Shown here: positions 1-12,300 of the stretch, piece by piece
Numbering within the stretch: position 1 is the stretch's first letter
Layout of the letters: the number at the start of each line of letters is the position of its first letter
Assembly (NCBI GenBank): GCA_964019135.1
Contig: OZ025248.1
Span: 51,329,670-51,393,669, forward strand
Origin: Arenicola marina
Taxonomy: Eukaryota; Annelida; Polychaeta; Arenicolidae
Direction: 5' to 3'
DNA length: 64,000 nt
Made by a program: the position numbers and the translations under genes
Notes under the pieces: model-generated
Database searches by the model: none
What the model was told of the DNA's origin: nothing
Seen by the model: only the letters and a program-made list of their open reading frames with translations

Positions 1-63
1 TCTCTGTCACTGAGTCTCTTCCTCTCTCCCTGCCGCTGTATGTGTGCGCCGCCCCCTGTCACT

Positions 64-3000
64 GACTGTCTCTCTCTCTCTGTCACTGAGTCTCTTCCTC
101 TCTCCCTGCCGCTGTATGTGTGCGCCGCCCCCTGTCACTGACTGTCTCTCTCTCTGTCACTGAGTCTCTTCCTCTCTCCCGGCCGCTGTATGTGTGCGCC
201 GCCCCCTGTCACTGACTGTCTCTCTCCCTGTCACTGAGTCTCTTCCTCTCTCCCTGCTGCTGTATGTGTGCGCCGCCCCCTGTCACTAACTGTGTCTCTC
301 TCTGTCACTGAGTCTCTTCCTCTCTCCCTGCTGCTGTATGTGTGCGCCGCCCCCTGTCACTGACTGTCTCTCTCTCTGTCACTGAGTCTCTTCCTCTCTC
401 CCTGCCGCTGTATGTGTGCGCCGCCCCCTGTCACTAACTGTGTCTCTCTCTGTCACTGAGTCTCTTCCTCTCTCCCTGCTGCTGTATGTGTGCGCCGCCC
501 CCTGTCACTAACTGTCTCTCTCTCTGTCACTGAGTCTCTTCCTCTCTCCCTGCCGCTGTATGTGTGCGCCGCCCCCTGTCACTAACTGTGTCTCTCTCTG
601 TCACTGAGTCTCTTCCTCTCTCCCTGCTGCTGTATGTGTGCGCCGCCCCCTGTCACTGACTGTCTCTCTCTCTGTCACTGAGTCTCTTCCTCTCTCCCTG
701 CCGCTGTATGTGTGCGCCGCCCCCTGTCACTAACTGTGTCTCTCTCTGTCACTGAGTCTCTTCCTCTCTCCCTGCTGCTGTATGTGTGCGCCGCCCCCTG
801 TCACTAACTGTCTCTCTCTGTCACTGAGTCTCTTCCTCTCTCCCTGCCGCTGTATGTGTGCGCCTCCCCCTGTCACTAACTGTCTCTCTCTCTGTCACTG
901 AGTCTCTTCCTCTCTCCCTGCCGCTGTATGTGTGCGCCGCCCCCTGTCACTAACTGTCTCTCTCCCTGTCACTGAGTCTCTTCCTCTCTCCCTGCCGCTG
1001 TATGTGTGCGCCGCCCCCTGTCACTAACTGTCTCTCTCTATGTCACTGAGTCACTTCCTCTCTCCCTGCCGCTGTATGTGTGCGCCGCCCCCTGTCACTA
1101 ACTGTCTCTCTCTCTGTCACTGAGTCTCTTCCTCTCTCCCTGCCGCTGTATGTGTGCGCCGCCCCCTGTCACTAACTGTCTCTCTCTCTGTCACTGAGTC
1201 TCTTCCTCTCTCCCTGCCGCTGTATGTGTGCGCCGCCCCCTGTCACTAACTGTCTCTCTCTATGTCACTGAGTCTCTTCCTCCCTCCCTGCCGCTGTATG
1301 TGTGCGCCGCCCCCTGTCACTAACTGTCTCTCTCTATGTCACTGAGTCACTTCCTCTCTCCCTGCCGCTGTATGTGTGCGCCGCCCCCTGTCACTAACTG
1401 TCTCTCTCTATGTCACTGAGTCACTTCCTCTCTCCCTGCCGCTGTATGTGTGCGCCGCCCCCTGTCACTAACTGTCTCTCTCTATGTCACTGAGTCACTT
1501 CCTCTCTCCCTGCCGCTGTATGTGTGCGCCGCCCCCTGTCACTAACTGTCTCTCTCTCTGTCACTGAGTCTCTTCCTCTCTCCCTGCCGCTGTATGTGTG
1601 CGCCGCCCCCTGTCACTAACTGTCTCTCTCTCTGTCACTGAGTCTCTTCCTCTCTCCCTGCCGCTGTATGTGTGCGCCGGCCCCTGTCACTAACTGTCTC
1701 TCTCTATGTCACTGAGTCTCTTCCTCCCTCCCTGCCGCTGTATGTGTGCGCCGCCCCCTGTCACTAACTGTCTCTCTCTATGTCACTGAGTCACTTCCTC
1801 CCTCCCTGCCGCTGTATGTGTGCGCCGCCCCCTGTCACTAACTGTCTCTCTCTATGTCACTGAGTCTCTTCCTCCCTCCCTGCCGCTGTATGTGTGCGCC
1901 GCCCCCTGTCACTAACTGTCTCTCTCTATGTCACTGAGTCTCTTCCTCTCTCCCTGCCGCTGTATGTGTGCGCCGCCCCCTGTCACTGACTGTCTCTCTC
2001 TATGTCACTGAGTCTCTTCCTCCCTCCCTGCCGCTGTATGTGTGCGCCGCCCCCAGTCACTAACTGTCTCTCTCTATGTCACTGAGTCACTTCCTCCCTC
2101 CCTGCCGCTGTATGTGTGCGCCGCCCCCTGTCACTAACTGTCTCTCTCTATGTCACTGAGTCTCTTCCTCCCTCCCTGCCGCTGTATGTGTGCGCCGCCC
2201 CCTGTCACTAACTGTCTCTCTCTATGTCACTGAGTCACTTCCTCCCTCCCTGCCGCTGTATGTGTGCGCCGCCCCCTGTCACTAACTGTCTCTCTCTATG
2301 TCACTGAGTCTCTTCCTCCCTCCCTGCCGCTGTATGTGTGCGCCGCCCCCTGTCACTAACTGTCTCTCTCTATGTCACTGAGTCACTTCCTCCCTCCCTG
2401 CCGCTGTATGTGTGCGCCGCCCCCTGTCACTAACTGTCTCTCTCTATGTCACTGAGTCTCTTCCGCCCTCCCTGCCGCTGTATGTGTGCGCCGCCCCCTG
2501 TCACTAACTGTCTCTCTCTATGTCACTGAGTCTCTTCCTCTCTCCCTGCCGCTGTATGTGTGCGCCGCCCCCTGTCACTAACTGTCTCTCTCTCTGTCAC
2601 TGAGTCTCTTCCTCTCTCCCTGCCCTTGTATGTGTGCGCCGCCCCCTGTCACTAACTGTCTCTCTCTATGTCACTGAGTCTCTTCCTCCCTCCCTGCCGC
2701 TGTATGTGTGCGCCGCCCCCTGTCACTAACTGTCTCTCTCTCTGTCACTGAGTCTCTTCCTCTCTCCCTGCCGCTGTATGTGTGCGCCGCCCCCTGTCAC
2801 TAACTGTCTCTCTCTATGTCACTGAGTCTCTTCCTCCCTCCCTGCCGCTGTATGTGTGCGCCGCCCCCTGTCACTAACTGTCTCTCTCTCTGTCACTGAG
2901 TCTCTTCCTCCCTCCCTGCCGCTGTATGTGTGCGCCGCCCCCTGTCAATAACTGTCTCTCTCTATGTCACTGAGTCACTTCCTCTCTCCCTGCCGCTGTA

Positions 3001-6000
3001 TGTGTGCGCCGCCCCCTGTCACTAACTGTCTCTCTCTATGTCACTGAGTCTCTTCCTCCCTCCCTGCCGCTGTATGTGTGCGCCGCCCCCTGTCACTGAC
3101 TGTCTCTCTCTATGTCACTGAGTCACTTCCTCTCTCCCTGCCGCTGTATGTGTGCGCCGCCCCCTGTCACTAACTGTCTCTCTCTATGTCACTGAGTCTC
3201 TTCCTCCCTCCCTGCCGCTGTATGTGTGCGCCGCCCCCTGTCACTAACTGTGTCTCTCTCTGTCACTGAGTCTCTTCCTCTCTCCCTGCCGCTGTATGTG
3301 TGCGCCGCCCCCTGTCACTAACTGTCTCTCTCTCTGTCACTGAGTCTCTTCCTCCCTCCCTGCCGCTGTATGTGTGCGCCGCCCCCTGTCACTGACTGTC
3401 TCTCTCTATGTCACTGAGTCTCTTCCTCTCTCCCTGCCGCTGTATGTGTGCGCCTCCCCCTGTCACTAACTGTCTCTCCCTGTCACTGAGTCTCTTCCTC
3501 TCTCCCTGCCGCTGTATGTGTGCGCCGCCCCCTGTCACTAACTGTCTCTCTCTCTGTCACTGAGTCTCTTCCTCTCTCCCTGCCGCTGTATGTGTGCGCC
3601 TCCCCCTGTCACTGACTGTCTCTCTCTATGTCACTGAGTCTCTTCCTCTCTCCCTGCCGCTGTATGTGTGCGCCGCCCCCTGTCACTAACTGTCTCTCTC
3701 TCTGTCACTGAGTCTCTTCCTCTCTCCCTGCCGCTGTATGTGTGCGCCGCCCCCTGTCACTAACTGTCTCTCTATCTGTCACTGAGTCTCTTCCTCTCTC
3801 CCTGCCGCTGTATGTGTGCGCCTCCCCCTGTCACTGACTGTGTCTCTCTCTGTCACTGAGTCTCTTCCTCTCTCCCTGCCGCTGTATGTGTGCGGCTCCC
3901 CCTGTCACTGTCTCTCTCTCTGTCACTGAGTCTCTTCCTCCCTCCCTGCCGCTGTATGTGTGCGCCTCCCCCTGTCACTAACTGTCTCTCTCTCTGTCAC
4001 TGAGTCTCTTCCTCTCTCCCTGCTGCTGTATGTGTGCGCCTCCCCCTGTCACTGACTGTCTCTCTCTCTGTCACTGAATCTCTTCCTCTCTCCCTGCCGC
4101 TGTATGTGTGCGCCTCCCCCTGTCACTAACTGTCTCTCTCTCTGTCACTGAATCTCTTCCTCTCTCCCTGCCGCTGTATGTGTGCGCCTCCCCCTGTCAC
4201 TAACTGTCTCTCTCTCTGTCACTGAGTCTCTTCCTCTCTCCCTGCCGCTGTATGTGTGCGCCTCCCCCTGTCACTAACTGTCTCTCTCTCTGTCACTGAA
4301 TCTCTTCCTCTCTCCCTGCTGCTGTATGTGTGCGCCGCCCCTGTCACTATAACTGTCTCTCTCTCTGTCACTGAGTCTCTTCCTCTCTCCCTGCCGCTGT
4401 ATGTGTGCGCCGCCCCCTGTCACTGACTGTCTCTCTCTCTGTCACTGAGTCTCTTCCTCTCTCCCTGCCGCTGTATGTGTGCGCCTCCCCCTGTCACTAA
4501 CTGTCTCTCTCTCTGTCACTGAATCTCTTCCTCTCTCCCTGCCGCTGTATGTGTGCGCCGCCCCCTGTCACTAACTGTCTCTCTCTCTGTCACTGAGTCT
4601 CTTCCTCTCTCCCTGCCGCTGTATGTGTGCGCCGCCCCCTGTCACTAACTGTCTCTCTCTCTGTCACTGAGTCTCTTCCTCTCTCCCTGCCGCTGTATGT
4701 GTGCGCCTCCCCCTGTCACTAACTGTCTCTCTCTCTGTCACTGAGTCTCTTCCTCTCTCCCTGCCGCTGTATGTGTGCGCCGCCCCCTGTCACTAACTGT
4801 GTCTCTCTCTGTCACTGAGTCTCTTCCTCTCTCCCTGCCGCTGTATGTGTGCGCCGCCCCCTGTCACTAACTGTCTCTCTCTCTGTCACTGAGTCTCTTC
4901 CTCTCTCCCTGCTGCTGTATGTGTGCGCCGCCCCCTATCACTAACTGTCTCTCTCTCTGTCACTGAGTCTCTTCCTCTCTCCCTGCCGCTGTGTGTGTGC
5001 GCATCCCCCTGTCACTAACTGTCTCTCTCTCTGTCACTGAGTCTCTTCCTCTCTCCCTGCCGCTGTATGTGTGCGCCGCCCCCTGTCACTAACTGTCTCT
5101 CTCTCTGTCACTGAGTCTCTTCCTCTCTCCCTGCCGCTGTATGTGTGCGCCTCCCCCTGTCAATAACTGTCTCTCTCCCTGTCACTGAGTCTCTTCCTCT
5201 CTCTCTGTCACTGAGTCTCTTCCTCTCTCCCTGCCGCTGTATGTGTGCGCCTCCCCCTGTCACTGACTGTCTCTCTCTGTCACTGAGTCTCTTCCTGTCT
5301 CCCTGCCGCTGTATGTGTGCGCCTCCCCCTGTCACTAACTGTCTCTCTCTCTGTCACTGAGTCTCTTCCTCTCTCGCTGCCGCTGTATGTGTGCGCCGCC
5401 CCCTGTCACTAACTGTGTCTCTCTCTGTCACTGAGTCTCTTCCTCTCTCCCTGCCGCTGTATGTGTGCGCCGCCCCCTGTCACTAACTGTCTCTCTCTCT
5501 ATGTCACTGAGTCTCTTCCTCTCTCCCTGCCGCTGTATGTGTGCGCCTCCCCCTGTCACTAACTGTCTCTCTCTCTATAACTTAGTCTCCTCCTCTCTCC
5601 CTGCCGCTGTATGTGTGCGCCGCCCCCTGTCACTAACTGTCTCTCTCCCTGTCACTGAGTCTCTTCCTCTCTCCCTGCCGCTGTATGTGTGCGCCGCCCC
5701 CTGTCACTAACTGTCTCTCTCTCTGTCACTGAGTCTCTTCCTCTCTCCCTGCCGCTGTATGTGTGCGGCTCCCCCTGTCACTGTCTCTCTCTCTGTCACT
5801 GAGTCTCTTCCTCTCTCCCTGCCGCTGTATGTGTGCGCCGCCCCCTGTCACTAACTGTCTCTCTCTCTGTCACTGAGTCTCTTCCTCTCTCCCTGCCGCT
5901 GTATGTGTGCGCCGCCCCCTGTCACTAACTGTCTCTCTCTCTGTCACTGAGTCTCTTCCTCTCTCCCTGCCGCTGTATGTGTGCGCCTCCCCCTGTCACT

Positions 6001-8990
6001 GACTGTGTCTCTCTCTGTCACTGAGTCTCTTCCTCTCTCCCTGCCGCTGTATGTGTGCGCCGCCCCCTGTCACTAACTGTCTCTCTCTCTGTCACTGAGT
6101 CTCTTCCTCTCTCCCTGCCGCTGTATGTGTGCGCCGCCCCCTGTCACTGACTGTCTCTCTCTCTGTCACTGAGTCTCTTCCTCTCTCCCTGCCGCTGTAT
6201 GTGTGCGCCGCCCCCTGTCACTAACTGTCTCTCTCTCTGTCACTGAGTCTCTTCCTCTCTCCCTGCCGCTGTATGTGTGCGCCGCCCCCTGTCACTGACT
6301 GTCTCTCTCTCTGTCACTGAGTCTCTTCCTCTCTCCCTGCCGCTGTATGTGTGCGCCGCCCCCTGTCACTGTCTCTCTCTCTGTCACTGAGTCTCTTCCT
6401 CTCTCCCTGCCGCTGTATGTGTGCGCCTCCCCCTGTCACTGACTGTCTCTCTCTCTGTCACTGAGTCTCTTCCTCTCTCCCTGCCGCTGTATGTGTGGGC
6501 CGCCCCCTGTCACTAACTGTCTCTCTCTCTGTCACTGAGTCTCTTCCTCTCTCCCTGCCGCTGTATGTGTGAGCCTCCCCCTGTCACTGACTGTGTCTCT
6601 CTCTGTCACTGAGTCTCTTCCTCTCTCCCTGCCGCTGTATGTGTGCGCCGCCCCCTGTCACTAACTGTCTCTCTCTCTGTCACTGAGTCTCTTCCTCTCT
6701 CCCTGCCGCTGTATGTGTGCGCCGCCCCCTGTCAGTGACTGTCTCTCTCTCTGTCACTGAGTCTCTTCCTCTCTCCCTGCCGCTGTATGTGTGCGCCGCC
6801 CCCTGTCACTAACTGTCTCTCTCTCTGTCACTGAGTCTCTTCCTCTCTCCCTGCCGCTGTATGTGTGCGCCGCCCCCTGTCACTAACTGTGTCTCTCTCT
6901 GTCACTGAGTCTCTTCCTCTCTCCCTGCCGCTGTATGTGTGCGCCTCCCCCTGTCACTGACTGTCTCTCTCTCTGTCACTGAGTCTCTTCCTCTCTCCCT
7001 GCTGCTGTATGTGTGCGCCGCCCCCTGTCACTAACTGTCTCTCTCCCTGTCACTGAGTCTCTTCCTCTCTCCCTGCCGCTGTATGTGTGCGCCTCCCCCT
7101 GTCACTAACTGTCTCTCTCTCTGTCACTGAGTCTCTTCCTCTCTCCCTGCCGCTGTATGTGTGCGCCGCCCCCTGTCACTGACTGTGTCTCTCTCTGTCA
7201 CTGAGTCTCTTCCTCTCTCCCTGCTGCTGTATGTGTGCGCCTCCCCCTGTCACTAACTGTGTCTCTCTCTGTCACTGAGTCTCTTCCTCTCTCCCTGCCG
7301 CTGTATGTGTGCGCCGCCCCCTGTCACTAACTGTCTCTCTCTCTGTCACTGAGTCTCTTCCTCTCTCCCTGCTGCTGTATGTGTGCGCCGCCCCCTGTCA
7401 CTGACTGTCTCTCTCTCTGTCACTGAGTCTCTTCCTCTCTCCCTGCTGCTGTATGTGTGCGCCTCTCCCTGTCACTGACTGTGTCTCTCTCTGTCACTGA
7501 GTCTCTTCCTCTCTCCCTGCCGCTGTATGTGTGCGCCGCCCCCTGTCACTAACTGTGTCTCTCTCTGTCACTGAGTCTCTTCCTCTCTCCCTGCCGCTGT
7601 ATGTGTGCGCCTCCCCCTGTCACTAACTGTCTCTCTCTCTGTCACTGAGTCTCTTCCTCTCTCCCTGCCGCTGTATGTGTGCGCCTCCCCCTGTCACTAA
7701 CTGTCTCTCTCTCTGTCACTGAGTCTCTTCCTCTCTCCCTGCCGCTGTATGTGTGCGCCGCCCCTGGTCACTAACTGTCTCTCTCTCTGTCACTGAGTCT
7801 CTTCCTCTCTCCCTGCCGCTGTATGTGTGCGCCGCCCCCTGTCATTAACTGTCTCTCTCTCTGTCACTGAGTCTCTTCCTCTCTCCCTGCCGCTGTATGT
7901 GTGCGCCGCCCCCTGTCACTAACTGTCTCTCTCTCTGTCACTGAGTCTCTTCCTCTCTCCCTGCCGCTGTATGTGTGCGCCGCCCCCTGTCATTAACTGT
8001 CTCTCTCTCTGTCACTGAGTCTCTTCCTCTCTCCCTGCCGCTGTATGTGTGCGCCGCCCCCTGTCACTGACTGTCTCTCTCTCTGTCACTGAGTCTCTTC
8101 CTCTCTCCCTGCTGCTGTATGTGTGCGCCGCCCCCTGTCACTAACTGTCTCTCTCTCTGTCACTGAGTCTCTTCCTCTCTCCCTGCCGCTGTATGTGTGC
8201 GCCTCCCCCTGTCACTAACTGTCTCTCTCTGTCACTGAGTCTCTTCCTCTCTCCCTGCTGCTGTATGTGTGCGCCTCCCCCTGTCACTAACTGTCTCTCT
8301 CTCTGTCACTGAGTCTCTTCCTCTCTCCCTGCCGCTGTATGTGTGCGCCTCCCCCTGTCACTAACTGTCTCTCTCTGTCACTGAGTCTCTTCCTCTCTCC
8401 CTGCCGCTGTATGTGTGCGCCGCCCCCTGTCACTAACTGTCTCTCTCTCTGTCACTGAGTCTCTTCCTCTCTCCCTGCCGCTGTATGTGTGCGCCGCCCC
8501 CTGTCACTAACTGTCTCTCTCTCTGTCACTGAGTCTCTTCCTCTCTCCCTGCTGCTGTATGTGTGCGCCGCCCCCTGTCACTAACTGTCTCTCTCTCTGT
8601 CACTGAGTCTCTTCCTCTCTCCCTGCCGCTGTATGTGTGCGCCGCCCCCTGTCACTGACTGTCTCTCTCTCTGTCACTGAGTCTCTTCCTCTCTCCCTGC
8701 CGCTGTATGTGTGCGCCGCCCCCTGTCACTAACTGTCTCTCTCTCTGTCATTGAGTCTCTTCCTCTCTCCCTGCCGCTGTATGTGTGCGCCTCCCCCTGT
8801 CACTGACTGTCTCTCTCTCTGTCACTGAGTCTCTTCCTCTCTCCCTGCCGCTGTATGTGTGCGCCGCCCCCTGTCACTAACTGTCTCTCTCTCTGTCACT
8901 GAGTCTCTTCCTCTCTCCCTGCCGCTGTATGTGTGCGCCGCCCCCTGTCACTAACTGTGTCTCTCTCTGTCACTGAGTCTCTTCCTCTCT
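64..8990. repeat. Higher-order block of the satellite, copy 1 (~9 kb)
   Basis: The order of variant units here is repeated in copy 2 (9,395-17,881). Landmarks that pair up include the first GAGTCAC unit (1,041 and 10,080, offset 9,039), the irregular unit CCCCTGTCACTATAACTG (near 4,337 and 13,302, offset 8,965), GCCCCTGGTCAC (7,760 and 16,651, offset 8,891) and an ATTGAGTC unit (8,750 and 17,641, offset 8,891). The offset drops in steps of one unit, so whole 74-bp units were lost from copy 2 at about 830, 4,240 and 7,160 in copy-1 coordinates. Near the left edge copy 2 lacks about three more units (offset 9,331 falling to 9,111). Only a handful of single-base differences were seen by eye. Copy 1 may begin left of the window. 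Confidence 0.88.
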
Positions 8991-9394
8991 CCCTGCCGCT
9001 GTATGTGTGCGCCTCCCCCTGTCACTGACTGTCTCTCTCTCTGTCACTGAGTCTCTTCCTCTCTCCCTGCCGCTGTATGTGTGCGCCGCCCCCTGTCACT
9101 GACTGTCTCTCTCTCTGTCACTGAGTCTCTTCCTCTCTCCCTGCCGCTGTATGTGTGCGCCTCCCCCTGTCACTGACTGTCTCTCTCTCTGTCACTGAGT
9201 CTCTTCCTCTCTCCCTGCCGCTGTATGTGTGCGCCGCCCCCTGTCACTGACTGTCTCTCTCTCTGTCACTGAGTCTCTTCCTCTCTCCCTGCCGCTGTAT
9301 GTGTGCGCCTCCCCCTGTCACTGACTGTCTCTCTCTCTGTCACTGAGTCTCTTCCTCTCTCCCTGCCGCTGTATGTGTGCGCCGCCCCCTGTCA

Positions 9395-12300
9395 CTGACT
9401 GTCTCTCTCTCTCTGTCACTGAGTCTCTTCCTCTCTCCCTGCTGCTGTATGTGTGCGCCGCCCCCTGTCACTGACTGTCTCTCTCTCTGTCACTGAGTCT
9501 CTTCCTCTCTCCCTGCCGCTGTATGTGTGCGCCGCCCCCTGTCACTAACTGTGTCTCTCTCTGTCACTGAGTCTCTTCCTCTCTCCCTGCTGCTGTATGT
9601 GTGCGCCGCCCCCTGTCACTAACTGTCTCTCTCTCTGTCACTGAGTCTCTTCCTCTCTCCCTGCCGCTGTATGTGTGCGCCGCCCCCTGTCACTAACTGT
9701 GTCTCTCTCTGTCACTGAGTCTCTTCCTCTCTCCCTGCTGCTGTATGTGTGCGCCGCCCCCTGTCACTGACTGTCTCTCTCTCTGTCACTGAGTCTCTTC
9801 CTCTCTCCCTGCCGCTGTATGTGTGCGCCGCCCCCTGTCACTAACTGTGTCTCTCTCTGTCACTGAGTCTCTTCCTCTCTCCCTGCTGCTGTATGTGTGC
9901 GCCGCCCCCTGTCACTAACTGTCTCTCTCTCTGTCACTGAGTCTCTTCCTCTCTCCCTGCCGCTGTATGTGTGCGCCGCCCCCTGTCACTAACTGTCTCT
10001 CTCCCTGTCACTGAGTCTCTTCCTCTCTCCCTGCCGCTGTATGTGTGCGCCGCCCCCTGTCACTAACTGTCTCTCTCTATGTCACTGAGTCACTTCCTCT
10101 CTCCCTGCCGCTGTATGTGTGCGCCGCCCCCTGTCACTAACTGTCTCTCTCTCTGTCACTGAGTCTCTTCCTCTCTCCCTGCCGCTGTATGTGTGCGCCG
10201 CCCCCTGTCACTAACTGTCTCTCTCTCTGTCACTGAGTCTCTTCCTCTCTCCCTGCCGCTGTATGTGTGCGCCGCCCCCTGTCACTAACTGTCTCTCTCT
10301 ATGTCACTGAGTCTCTTCCTCCCTCCCTGCCGCTGTATGTGTGCGCCGCCCCCTGTCACTAACTGTCTCTCTCTATGTCACTGAGTCACTTCCTCTCTCC
10401 CTGCCGCTGTATGTGTGCGCCGCCCCCTGTCACTAACTGTCTCTCTCTATGTCACTGAGTCACTTCCTCTCTCCCTGCCGCTGTATGTGTGCGCCGCCCC
10501 CTGTCACTAACTGTCTCTCTCTATGTCACTGAGTCACTTCCTCTCTCCCTGCCGCTGTATGTGTGCGCCGCCCCCTGTCACTAACTGTCTCTCTCTCTGT
10601 CACTGAGTCTCTTCCTCTCTCCCTGCCGCTGTATGTGTGCGCCGCCCCCTGTCACTAACTGTCTCTCTCTCTGTCACTGAGTCTCTTCCTCTCTCCCTGC
10701 CGCTGTATGTGTGCGCCGGCCCCTGTCACTAACTGTCTCTCTCTATGTCACTGAGTCTCTTCCTCCCTCCCTGCCGCTGTATGTGTGCGCCGCCCCCTGT
10801 CACTAACTGTCTCTCTCTATGTCACTGAGTCACTTCCTCCCTCCCTGCCGCTGTATGTGTGCGCCGCCCCCTGTCACTAACTGTCTCTCTCTATGTCACT
10901 GAGTCTCTTCCTCCCTCCCTGCCGCTGTATGTGTGCGCCGCCCCCTGTCACTAACTGTCTCTCTCTATGTCAATGAGTCTCTTCCTCTCTCCCTGCCGCT
11001 GTATGTGTGCGCCGCCCCCTGTCACTGACTGTCTCTCTCTATGTCACTGAGTCTCTTCCTCCCTCCCTGCCGCTGTATGTGTGCGCCGCCCCCAGTCACT
11101 AACTGTCTCTCTCTATGTCACTGAGTCACTTCCTCCCTCCCTGCCGCTGTATGTGTGCGCCGCCCCCTGTCACTAACTGTCTCTCTCTATGTCACTGAGT
11201 CTCTTCCTCCCTCCCTGCCGCTGTATGTGTGCGCCGCCCCCTGTCACTAACTGTCTCTCTCTATGTCACTGAGTCACTTCCTCCCTCCCTGCCGCTGTAT
11301 GTGTGCGCCGCCCCCTGTCACTAACTGTCTCTCTCTATGTCACTGAGTCTCTTCCTCCCTCCCTGCCGCTGTATGTGTGCGCCGCCCCCTGTCACTAACT
11401 GTCTCTCTCTATGTCACTGAGTCACTTCCTCCCTCCCTGCCGCTGTATGTGTGCGCCGCCCCCTGTCACTAACTGTCTCTCTCTATGTCACTGAGTCTCT
11501 TCCTCCCTCCCTGCCGCTGTATGTGTGCGCCGCCCCCTGTCACTAACTGTCTCTCTCTATGTCACTGAGTCTCTTCCTCTCTCCCTGCCGCTGTATGTGT
11601 GCGCCGCCCCCTGTCACTAACTGTCTCTCTCTCTGTCACTGAGTCTCTTCCTCTCTCCCTGCCCTTGTATGTGTGCGCCGCCCCCTGTCACTAACTGTCT
11701 CTCTCTATGTCACTGAGTCTCTTCCTCCCTCCCTGCCGCTGTATGTGTGCGCCGCCCCCTGTCACTAACTGTCTCTCTCTCTGTCACTGAGTCTCTTCCT
11801 CTCTCCCTGCCGCTGTATGTGTGCGCCGCCCCCTGTCACTAACTGTCTCTCTCTATGTCACTGAGTCTCTTCCTCCCTCCCTGCCGCTGTATGTGTGCGC
11901 CGCCCCCTGTCACTAACTGTCTCTCTCTCTGTCACTGAGTCTCTTCCTCCCTCCCTGCCGCTGTATGTGTGCGCCGCCCCCTGTCAATAACTGTCTCTCT
12001 CTATGTCACTGAGTCACTTCCTCTCTCCCTGCCGCTGTATGTGTGCGCCGCCCCCTGTCACTAACTGTCTCTCTCTATGTCACTGAGTCTCTTCCTCCCT
12101 CCCTGCCGCTGTATGTGTGCGCCGCCCCCTGTCACTGACTGTCTCTCTCTATGTCACTGAGTCACTTCCTCTCTCCCTGCCGCTGTATGTGTGCGCCGCC
12201 CCCTGTCACTAACTGTCTCTCTCTATGTCACTGAGTCTCTTCCTCCCTCCCTGCCGCTGTATGTGTGCGCCGCCCCCTGTCACTAACTGTGTCTCTCTCT

